Shown here: in pieces, positions 14,311 to 19,959 of the stretch
How positions within the stretch are numbered: the stretch's first letter is position 1
How the letters are laid out: each line of letters starts with the position of its first letter
NCBI GenBank assembly: GCA_964513905.1
Contig: CAZENS010000012.1
Location: 1-20,860 of the forward strand
Length of the DNA stretch: 20,860 bases
Direction of reading: 5' to 3'
Origin: CAMEGH01 sp964513905
GTDB lineage: Bacteria; Patescibacteriota; Saccharimonadia; Saccharimonadales; Saccharimonadaceae
The notes under the pieces: generated by a model
Database searches by the model: none
Seen by the model: only the letters and a program-made list of their open reading frames with translations
What the model was told of the DNA's origin: nothing
Position numbers and translations under genes: made by a program

Positions 14311-14565
14311 TTATTTTAGAAGACCTTCTTTTTTCAGTGCAGCCTCAAGTTTTGGTCGATCAAAGCCAAGAATGATCTCTCCGCCAATATCGGTCACAGG
14401 AACACCTTGAAAGTTGCCGTCGATCTTTTCAAGAAGTTCTTTGTTTGCTGCTTCGTCTTCTTCGATATTTTTTGATTCAAATTCTACGCCTAGCTTTTCT
14501 AGCCACTGCTTTTCTGTATTGCAGAATGCGCACCAAGTTGTACTATACACAGTTACTTTACTCAT
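14311..14565 (-). CDS. glutaredoxin / NrdH-like thioredoxin-fold protein
   Basis: An 84-residue cytosolic redox protein of the thioredoxin fold. The active site is WCAFC (C12, C15), the cis-proline is in GVPVTDIGG, and the terminal GFDRPKLEAALK matches the glutaredoxin/NrdH helix. It may reduce a ribonucleotide reductase or serve general thiol exchange; CAFC differs from the common CPYC, and without a neighbouring nrd gene the partner is unknown. AAGGAGG lies close before the ATG, about 4 nt, and the -10 TGCTATACT lies about 24 nt upstream, so this native gene has a short leader rather than none. Confidence 0.9.
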   Translation of the reverse strand: MSKVTVYSTTWCAFCNTEKQWLEKLGVEFESKNIEEDEAANKELLEKIDGNFQGVPVTDIGGEIILGFDRPKLEAALKKEGLLK

Positions 14566-14588
14566 TATCCCTCCTTTTGGATACTTCT

Positions 14589-14597
14589 AGTATAGCA
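14589..14597 (-). promoter_or_regulatory. extended -10 promoter of the glutaredoxin gene
   Basis: TGC-TATACT on the minus strand (TATACT at 14589-14594), identical to the divergent pyrH promoters. Leader about 17 nt with an SD. Confidence 0.6.
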
Positions 14598-14642
14598 AAG
14601 CAAGCAAGCAAGTGACAAATGAAATAAGCGTAACAATTAATA

Positions 14643-14671
14643 TTGACTTTTAGTAGAAAATAGAGTATAGT
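14643..14671 (+). promoter_or_regulatory. promoter of the acidic hypothetical gene
   Basis: TTGACT (14643-14648), a 17-bp spacer, TATAGT (14666-14671). The -10 directly abuts an ATG at 14672, which therefore lies upstream of the predicted +1; the ATG at 14681 is 9 nt after the -10. Confidence 0.7.
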
Positions 14672-14680
14672 ATGTACTAT

Positions 14681-15151
14681 ATGGAAAAATCATTCAGAGC
14701 GAATAATGTAATATCGTTTGACGCCTACAGAACAAACGAAAGCGACCACGGCCAGGAGCAGCTAGATCAAGAAGCTGATATTGTTTTTATTGAGAAGCAT
14801 ATGGGCGGAGCGACCGATCACGAGCGTGAGTGTCAGGCTAATTATTTTTTGTATCGTAATAAAAATACAATAGACAGCCTGCCTCGTCGGGCGTGGGATT
14901 ATTTTATGGATCAGCTTAATGTATACGAGGCTGGTAATGCTGGTGAGGACGTTGTTGTTTTGCAGGATGCTTTGGATGAAATTTTAGAAATTGTTGAGCG
15001 TGGTGAACTTGATAGATTGCCTGATGAGTTTCAGGGATTAATGAAATCGATTGATCTATCGGATTTGGAAGCCGAAGAAAGACGTAAAAATTTTCGGGCT
15101 ATTGATGGCGGTCAGTCTTATCACCCAGCCGGCACGGAAGAAGAACAGTAG
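14681..15151 (+). CDS. hypothetical acidic protein
   Basis: I do not recognise this 156-residue soluble protein. It is rich in Asp and Glu, and helical throughout by appearance, with a long acidic helix (about residues 88-113, EDVVVLQDALDEILEIVERG) and a disordered, Gly/Glu-rich tail. No catalytic motif is evident. The start at 14681 is preferred over 14672 because the latter falls directly after the -10, upstream of the expected transcription start. Codon use is native-like. It converges on the YdjM-like gene with a 5-bp gap and no terminator between them. Confidence 0.8.
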   Translation: MEKSFRANNVISFDAYRTNESDHGQEQLDQEADIVFIEKHMGGATDHERECQANYFLYRNKNTIDSLPRRAWDYFMDQLNVYEAGNAGEDVVVLQDALDEILEIVERGELDRLPDEFQGLMKSIDLSDLEAEERRKNFRAIDGGQSYHPAGTEEEQ

Positions 15152-15156
15152 CTCCC

Positions 15157-15654
15157 CTACCCTTTCAGGCGAAATCTTTTTATAATGCGCCCATCAAGTA
15201 GCAAATGGCTTACATAACCTGCAACAGCAGCGACATAATAAAATGTACTTACCTGCATAACAGTGCCATGATACAGCCACGGTACCACTAAAATTGGCAA
15301 CGGCACTAAGAATGCCGCCCACAACGAATGTGTCCAGCCTCTGTGGTGGCCAATAATTGGAAGCATCGCGACTATTCCTAAATAGGCTGCAGCCTGAAGG
15401 TTGCCTGTCCAGATAAGGAGTATATCTAGTGGTAACATAATTCCGTAAAATATATCTTGCGCTTTTGAGTTTGTGTCTACATCTGGAAAGAGTGCAAATA
15501 AAATAGACACCGTCAGAAGACCAGCCAATGCCTGCCAATCATATAGTAAATGCGCAGATTCAGCGAGCTTTTCTACGGGCAAAAAAGAGGTCGCAACCGC
15601 TAGAATTCCACCAGCCATAACTCCCCCTGCAATGTGACCTTTGTAGTTTGCCAT
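15157..15654 (-). CDS. YdjM-like membrane-bound metal-dependent hydrolase
   Basis: A 165-residue integral membrane protein with about four hydrophobic segments. Metal-ligand-like residues of the YdjM/DUF457 family are present: H7 in KGHIAGG, D58 and D60 in FPDVDTNS, HRGWTHS (H104, H109) and SHLLLDG (H150, D154). In Escherichia coli ydjM is LexA-regulated; a LexA box is not evident here. The true substrate is unknown even for well-studied relatives. The -10 TGT-TACAAT ends 6 nt before the ATG, giving a leaderless message. It is divergent from the structured leader and Y-family polymerase unit. Confidence 0.88.
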   Translation of the reverse strand: MANYKGHIAGGVMAGGILAVATSFLPVEKLAESAHLLYDWQALAGLLTVSILFALFPDVDTNSKAQDIFYGIMLPLDILLIWTGNLQAAAYLGIVAMLPIIGHHRGWTHSLWAAFLVPLPILVVPWLYHGTVMQVSTFYYVAAVAGYVSHLLLDGRIIKRFRLKG

Positions 15655-15660
15655 ATGTTT

Positions 15661-15669
15661 ATTGTAACA
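15661..15669 (-). promoter_or_regulatory. extended -10 promoter of the YdjM-like gene
   Basis: TGT-TACAAT (TACAAT at 15661-15666), 6 nt before the ATG at 15654. Confidence 0.55.
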
Positions 15670-15675
15670 AGCTAA

Positions 15676-15684
15676 TGATATAAT
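15676..15684 (+). promoter_or_regulatory. extended -10 promoter of the polymerase-operon leader
   Basis: TGA-TATAAT (TATAAT at 15679-15684) with the TG extension. The predicted start near 15691 leaves a leader of about 168 nt before the first gene. Confidence 0.65.
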
Positions 15685-15690
15685 GGTACA

Positions 15691-15858
15691 TAGCTAAGCG
15701 AAACACACTGATATGTTGTTGAATATATAAAGCGTCCCTCGCAGGTAGCTCATTTATCGTTTTCGACATATTCTTCAGAGGAAACAGCTGTGAATATGGC
15801 GGGCGAATCTAAAGTAATTTCTGTTTCTCTTTAATGATTTAACTAAAGGGATTTTTAG
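15691..15858 (+). ncRNA. structured leader RNA or small RNA ahead of the polymerase operon
   Basis: The leader is unusually long for this window. It contains a hairpin with CATATTC (15767-15773) paired to GAATATG (15792-15798), continued inward by CAG/CTG with a GGAA-containing loop, and a smaller GCG-TCCCT-CGC hairpin (15732-15742). No large ORF or clear terminator precedes the SD AAAGGGA before the ATG at 15859. It could be a cis-regulatory leader or an independent small RNA; it matches no RNA family I can name. Confidence 0.4.
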
Positions 15859-16125
15859 ATGAACAATGAGCACTCTTTACACGAAATAATAACAGTAATT
15901 GCAATATTTAAGCCCGGCAATCAAGTTTGCTTGCCGATAAAGTTTCGGCGTGCTAACGGCCGAGAAGTAGTTGTTAGTGAGCTAGGTTTGCGCCACCCTG
16001 CTCCTCGAGGGAATCAGCTTATTCATATATTTGATGTTACCGATGGCCAAAGCGAGTATCGGCTGGAGTTTAACGCTCGAACGTTGGTGTGGCGACTCAC
16101 ACGAGAGGCTGTGTATGAATATTAA
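15859..16125 (+). CDS. small protein coupled to the Y-family polymerase
   Basis: An 88-residue, beta-rich protein of unknown family, with strands such as PGNQVCLPIKFRR, EYRLEFNA and LVWRLTREAVYEY. AAAGGGA lies 7 nt before the ATG. Its last 11 nt overlap the polymerase start (ATGAATATTAA carries start and stop), so the two are translationally coupled. In Gram-positive bacteria a small YolD-like protein often precedes a UvrX-type polymerase; the position is alike, but I cannot show homology. A role as a polymerase partner or regulator is inference. Confidence 0.75.
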   Translation: MNNEHSLHEIITVIAIFKPGNQVCLPIKFRRANGREVVVSELGLRHPAPRGNQLIHIFDVTDGQSEYRLEFNARTLVWRLTREAVYEY

Positions 16126-17341
16126 TACAGCCAGGCCATTAATTATGCATGTAGATTTAAATAGTTGTTTTGCAACAATTGAGCAGCAATCAAGGCCGTT
16201 ACTGCGCCATCGACCGGTAGCGGTACTTAATCGTAATACTGAGCACACGGCTATTGTAACAGCTAGCTACGAAGCAAAACGTTGTGGCGTAAAGGTGGGA
16301 ATGAAGTTTCGAGATGCTCGCTTGCTATGCCCGGGTATTGTTGGTCTAGAGAGTGATCCGCCAAAATATCGATATGTATATCGCCGGCTCATGGCGATTT
16401 TAAACGATTACTCGGCGCATGTTCAAATGAAAAGCATTGATGAAGGCGTGATTGATTTTTCACATAGCACAAAAGAACATCAGCAGGCTGATTTACGCGA
16501 AGTTGGGCTCGATATAAAGCAGCGATTAAAAAAAGAAGTTGGGAACTATATGAGCTGCAATATTGGTATTGGTCCAAATAGATTTTTGGCAAAAACTGCA
16601 GCAGGGTTACACAAGCCGGACGGGTTAGACGTAATTGATAGTTCGAATATTAGGCAGGTATATTCAGAGCTTAAGCTAGAAGATTTGACCGGTATTGCGG
16701 ATGGGTACAGCCGTCGATTGAGACAGGTTGGTATCACGACTCCATTGGAATTTTTTGATGCTTCGGCCGAGGTGCTTGAGAGGTCTGTATTCCGAAGCGT
16801 GTGTGGCATTCATTGGTATCGGCGACTGCGCGGCTGGGAGGTTGATGACAATATTTCTGAGTTAAAAAGCGTCGGTCGTCAGTATGTTCTAGCTGAAGCA
16901 AGCCTAAGTTATGAAGCTGTTTTAACGCATTTGCACAGTTTGTGCGAGGACGTTGCATTTAAGTTGCGTAATCAAGCTGTGCGAGCTCGGGGCGTGAGGG
17001 TTTATGCCAAGACGCATCACAAGGGCATGTGGCAGTCACGAAAACTAGTGAGTCGGGCTATTCATGATGAAGAGAGTATTTACGAGACGGCGAAAGCGCT
17101 TTTTAAAGAGGCTCCCCTGCCCTGTTACGAAATTGGAATCACCTGCTATAACTTAACGAGCGAGAGTGATTTTCAGATGAGTTTATTTTTAGAAGAAGAC
17201 CTAAAAAAAGAGGCATTGGTTTCGGCGATTGATACTATTAATAATGATTGGGGCGCTCGTACAATACACTCAGCAGATACCCTGCAGGTTGACCAAAAGA
17301 TGAAACAAAAAATCCCATTCGGTAGTGTAAGGTATTTATAA
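16115..17341 (+). CDS. Y-family translesion DNA polymerase (DinB/UvrX-like)
   Basis: A 408-residue error-prone polymerase that bypasses damaged template bases. The palm motif MHVDLNSCFATIE carries metal ligand D14 and candidate steric-gate F19; the second carboxylate pair is D109-E110 in KSIDEGVIDF. TASYEAKRCGVKVGM and NIGIGPNRFLAKTAAGLHKPDG (fingers and thumb) are well kept, followed by a little-finger domain to the end. The terminal QMSLF near residue 366 resembles a beta-clamp-binding motif. An upstream Met at 16031 would overlap the whole end of the small gene, so 16115 is preferred. It is too short for UmuC plus extra domains, and closest to DinB/UvrX by eye. Confidence 0.93.
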   Translation: MNINTARPLIMHVDLNSCFATIEQQSRPLLRHRPVAVLNRNTEHTAIVTASYEAKRCGVKVGMKFRDARLLCPGIVGLESDPPKYRYVYRRLMAILNDYSAHVQMKSIDEGVIDFSHSTKEHQQADLREVGLDIKQRLKKEVGNYMSCNIGIGPNRFLAKTAAGLHKPDGLDVIDSSNIRQVYSELKLEDLTGIADGYSRRLRQVGITTPLEFFDASAEVLERSVFRSVCGIHWYRRLRGWEVDDNISELKSVGRQYVLAEASLSYEAVLTHLHSLCEDVAFKLRNQAVRARGVRVYAKTHHKGMWQSRKLVSRAIHDEESIYETAKALFKEAPLPCYEIGITCYNLTSESDFQMSLFLEEDLKKEALVSAIDTINNDWGARTIHSADTLQVDQKMKQKIPFGSVRYL

Positions 17342-17346
17342 AATCG

Positions 17347-17355
17347 TGATAGTAT
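17347..17355 (+). promoter_or_regulatory. extended -10 promoter of the DUF1622 gene
   Basis: TGA-TAGTAT (TAGTAT at 17350-17355) ends 7 nt before the ATG at 17363; leaderless. Confidence 0.55.
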
Positions 17356-17362
17356 AAGGGTT

Positions 17363-17728
17363 ATGGATATATTTACAATTATTGATTTTGAGGCATTTGC
17401 GCAAAGTTCTGCGCTTCTCCTTCATTTTATTGGAATTAGCGTTATTATAGGCGGCGCGATTGTTTCATCGGTGCTGGCATTTTATCGGTTATTTAGCCAC
17501 AAGGGCCTGCACTTGCTGTATCAGAGTTATCGACGTAGTCTGGCGCGTTCTATTTTGATTGGGCTTGAGTTTTTTGTTGCTGGTGATATTATTCGGTCTG
17601 TATCTGGAGATTTGAATATGGATAGCGTTATTATATTGGTCATCATTATTCTTATCCGCTCGTTCTTAGCGGTCGAGATGGAAATGGAAATGAACGGTCG
17701 TTGGCCGTGGCATAAGCATCGAAAATAA
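17363..17728 (+). CDS. DUF1622 family membrane protein
   Basis: This 121-residue protein has three membrane segments (about residues 15-40, 56-75 and 87-104). The core RRSLARSILIGLEFFVAGD, then a DSVIILVIIILIRSFL helix and the terminal EMEMNGRWPW closely fit the DUF1622 pattern I know. The family's function is unestablished. It is a native leaderless gene with its own extended -10 and lies between the polymerase operon and cassette 6, with which it converges. Confidence 0.88.
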   Translation: MDIFTIIDFEAFAQSSALLLHFIGISVIIGGAIVSSVLAFYRLFSHKGLHLLYQSYRRSLARSILIGLEFFVAGDIIRSVSGDLNMDSVIILVIIILIRSFLAVEMEMEMNGRWPWHKHRK

Positions 17729-17739
17729 ATTGTTGCAAT

Positions 17740-17770
17740 GAAAAAGCGCCTTGGCAAAAAGCCAGGGCGC
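17740..17770 (-). terminator. terminator of cassette 6
   Basis: GCGCCTTGGC (17746-17755) and GCCAGGGCGC (17761-17770) form a GC-rich stem with one internal mismatch and a 5-nt loop; on the minus strand TTTTTC follows. On the plus strand it lies just after DUF1622. Confidence 0.85.
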
Positions 17771-17795
17771 GAATAACCTCCCATTGTGTTGTTGA

Positions 17796-18401
17796 TCAGT
17801 CGGTCAGACAACGATCGACCCAGAGTCGTTCGTACACTTGATCGCCACCAGTCACCGTAAGGTGCAGCGCATAGGCGGGCCCGCTCAGATGAATGGAGTC
17901 GCTGTTGATGACAACGAATCCCCAGTCATTCTCATTGATATCTCCGGTGATGTGTAGCACCTCGAGGTATCCTTCAGCGAATACGCGGCTATTGTAGTTT
18001 GCCTGCAGTCGGCTCGGAATGATGGTGTCGGCAAGGTAGCGACAACTCACAGCCACGTGCTCTTGCTCCGCCAGCTCTTTTTCGAGCCAGCGCTGTCGGT
18101 TAAGAGATGCCTGAAGAAGGGCTAGCTCGTGATACGAACAGCCGCATTGTCCATTGCGACAGTAGATATCAAACCGAGAACAGTTCTCGGTGGCGTGCCA
18201 GGTTCGCAACTCCTTCCGGTACTCATCTGCTCGCTGCTGCTCATGATGCAAATCAGCGCGCAAGCGAAGTGTTCTTCGAAACGCATCATCATGCCGAAGG
18301 GTGATCTCCTTATACAGTATCTGGCTGCCAGTAATGGTAATAAAATTGGCAGATTCCCGATTAATCTTACAAAGAAGATCGTCAACAGTTTGGGTTGTCA
18401 T
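17796..18401 (-). CDS. cassette protein 6: unknown protein with a cysteine cluster
   Basis: I do not recognise this 201-residue protein. A central helical, Arg/Glu-rich stretch (about residues 38-70) leads into a cysteine cluster C74-x6-C81-x4-C86-x-C88, which could bind zinc or an iron-sulphur cluster, followed by a second helical stretch and a beta-rich C-terminus. No signal peptide is seen. The ATG at 18401 is preferred over a GTG at 18410, because the SD AAGAGG is 8 nt before the ATG but overlaps the GTG. Codon choice is more G+C-rich than in DUF1622 or the helicase. Its promoter overlaps that of the helicase on the other strand. Confidence 0.75.
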   Translation of the reverse strand: MTTQTVDDLLCKINRESANFITITGSQILYKEITLRHDDAFRRTLRLRADLHHEQQRADEYRKELRTWHATENCSRFDIYCRNGQCGCSYHELALLQASLNRQRWLEKELAEQEHVAVSCRYLADTIIPSRLQANYNSRVFAEGYLEVLHITGDINENDWGFVVINSDSIHLSGPAYALHLTVTGGDQVYERLWVDRCLTD

Positions 18402-18439
18402 GGTACTCACCTCTTTCGTGGTTGGGTGTGATGATTCTT

Positions 18440-18468
18440 ACTATATAATATTTTACAAAAATACTCAA
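18440..18468 (-). promoter_or_regulatory. promoter of cassette 6
   Basis: Minus strand: TTGAGT (18463-18468), a 17-bp spacer, TATAGT (18440-18445). The leader is about 32 nt with no hairpin at its 5' end, the exception among the seven cassettes. It shares 17 bp with the helicase promoter. Confidence 0.75.
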
Positions 18469-18480
18469 GTGTGATATGAT
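18452..18480 (+). promoter_or_regulatory. promoter of the DEAD-box helicase
   Basis: TTTACA (18452-18457), a 17-bp spacer, TATGAT (18475-18480) extended by TG. It overlaps the cassette 6 promoter on the opposite strand over 18452-18468, so the two probably cannot be occupied at once. Confidence 0.65.
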
Positions 18481-18486
18481 GATATG

Positions 18487-18605
18487 AATTGCATTATTGC
18501 TATTGTCGTTCACGACTAGGCGCACCCTCTAATACATTTAGGCGCTTATCACCGAATCTTACTTAGCGCCTGCAACTACATCAACAAACGAAAGGTTTTT
18601 AACTT
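18487..18605 (+). promoter_or_regulatory. structured leader of the DEAD-box helicase
   Basis: About 119 nt of leader. GCGCCT (18566-18571) can pair with either of two copies of AGGCGC (18518-18523 or 18540-18545), giving mutually exclusive stems. An AAAGG lies 10 nt before the ATG. Cold-shock or autoregulatory leaders are known for DEAD-box helicase genes; the role here is inference. Confidence 0.45.
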
Positions 18606-19811
18606 ATGTCAGAACACAGTAGTGGTCGACGCGCACCGCGTCGTAATTTTAATAAGGGCGGCCGCCGGCCAAATCAACGACGTCGTGGCCCGTCAAAGCA
18701 GTATATCCACCCAAGTAAATTTATTAATAAAGCAGCTCCGCTTGTAGAAGAAGCTCCGTATGAGCCAAAGCATACATTTGCGGATTTTCCGTTTGGATCA
18801 GAGCTTCATTATAATATTCGCAACAAAGGATACATCAAGCCAAGCCCAATTCAGGATCAGGCAATTCCTGAAATTATTTCGGGCAAGGACGTAATTGGCT
18901 TGGCGAACACTGGTACCGGAAAGACTGCAGCATTTTTACTGCCAATCATTGAGCGAATGAGTGGAATTATGGTGTGCCCAAGCGTGCTAATAGTTGCTCC
19001 AACAAGGGAACTTGCACAGCAAATTAATGAAGAATTCCGTGCTTTTGCAAAGGGGCTTGGACTTTATTCTGCGTTAATCGTAGGTGGCGCGAACGTTGAT
19101 CGACAGATACGTGATTTAAAAAAGCGGCCACACTTTGTGATTGGAACGCCTGGTCGGATAAAAGATTTAATGGAAAAGCGAAAGCTTCAGCTGAAAAATA
19201 TGAGCGTATTAGTGCTCGATGAGGCTGACCGAATGCTTGATATGGGCTTTTTGCCGGATATTCAGACGATTGTTAAGGCCATGCCGAAAGAGCGGCAAAG
19301 TTTGTTCTTTTCTGCAACAATGACACCCGAGGTAGAAAAAATTACAAAAGAATTTTTGGTAGATCCAGTTACAATTAGCGTTCGTACGAATGAAACGAGC
19401 GATCATGTTGAGCAAGATGTTATTGAAACAAGGGACAAAGCGCATAAGATCGAGATTTTAAAGGACCTGCTAGCTAAAGATGAGTACGAGAAAGTGCTTG
19501 TATTTGGTGAGACTAAGTACGGCGTGCAACGCCTGTGCGATCATTTAAGTAATTGCGGTTTGCCGTCGGCGGCGATTCACGGCAATAAAAACCAAGCACA
19601 ACGTCAGCGTGCATTAAAAGATTTTAAGAACGAAAAGGTTCGTGTGCTTGTAGCAACTGATGTTGCTGCGCGTGGGTTGGATATTCCAAATGTAACTCAT
19701 GTTATTAATTTTGATACTCCGCAAACGTACGACGATTACGTTCACCGCATTGGCCGAACGGGTCGTGGTGGCGCAAGAGGGCGTGCACACACTTTTGTTA
19801 GCCCCCGGTAG
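18606..19811 (+). CDS. DEAD-box ATP-dependent RNA helicase, RhlE-like
   Basis: A 401-residue RNA helicase that unwinds structured RNA, typically in ribosome assembly or mRNA decay. It begins with a basic Arg/Gly/Asn-rich tail (about 1-30). Core motifs: Q motif GYIKPSPIQDQAIP, Walker A ANTGTGKTA, PTRELAQ, GTPGR, VLDEADRMLDMGF (DEAD), SAT, and in domain 2 ATDVAARGLDIP and HRIGRTGRGG. It ends soon after motif VI, so it lacks the long C-terminal tail of many RhlE proteins and is near the minimal core. It is preceded by a structured leader and followed by a terminator. Confidence 0.95.
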   Translation: MSEHSSGRRAPRRNFNKGGRRPNQRRRGPSKQYIHPSKFINKAAPLVEEAPYEPKHTFADFPFGSELHYNIRNKGYIKPSPIQDQAIPEIISGKDVIGLANTGTGKTAAFLLPIIERMSGIMVCPSVLIVAPTRELAQQINEEFRAFAKGLGLYSALIVGGANVDRQIRDLKKRPHFVIGTPGRIKDLMEKRKLQLKNMSVLVLDEADRMLDMGFLPDIQTIVKAMPKERQSLFFSATMTPEVEKITKEFLVDPVTISVRTNETSDHVEQDVIETRDKAHKIEILKDLLAKDEYEKVLVFGETKYGVQRLCDHLSNCGLPSAAIHGNKNQAQRQRALKDFKNEKVRVLVATDVAARGLDIPNVTHVINFDTPQTYDDYVHRIGRTGRGGARGRAHTFVSPR

Positions 19812-19834
19812 ACTTATTATTTAAATATAATCAC

Positions 19835-19867
19835 CCGCTCCACGACAAAAGTGGGGCGGTTTGTATT
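19835..19867 (+). terminator. terminator of the helicase gene
   Basis: CCGCTCCAC (19835-19843) and GTGGGGCGG (19851-19859) form nine pairs with one U-G and a 7-nt loop, followed by TTTGTATT. The -35 of the next cassette starts inside the tail. Confidence 0.8.
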
Positions 19868-19894
19868 GACAAAATATAGAAAAACTGTTAATAT
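19866..19894 (+). promoter_or_regulatory. sigma-70-type promoter of the PE-PPE cassette
   Basis: A perfect -35 TTGACA (19866-19871), a 17-bp spacer, TAATAT (19889-19894). The -35 and -10 are identical to those of cassette 1. Confidence 0.85.
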
Positions 19895-19900
19895 TTGTAT

Positions 19901-19938
19901 AGCCCGTATGGGTTGTTTTTATGCAAATCGCATAAAAA
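19901..19938 (+). promoter_or_regulatory. two stem-loops in the PE-PPE cassette leader
   Basis: AGCCC-GTAT-GGGTT (19901-19914) starts at the predicted +1. A second stem, TTTTTATGC (19916-19924) with GCATAAAAA (19930-19938), has nine perfect pairs and a 5-nt loop, ending 7 nt before the SD AAGGAGG (19945-19951). Confidence 0.6.
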
Positions 19939-19959
19939 ATTAACAAGGAGGTATGCGTG

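Noticed and set aside
14594..14612. AAGC-type short tandem repeats
   Set aside because: Only about three imperfect units within a promoter spacer; too short to be meaningful.
15691..15858. Identification of the leader as tmRNA, 6S, SRP or RNase P RNA
   Set aside because: No tRNA-like ends or tag ORF, no SRP GGAAGCAGCC-type domain, no RNase P conserved core, and it is shorter than most of these; left as unassigned.
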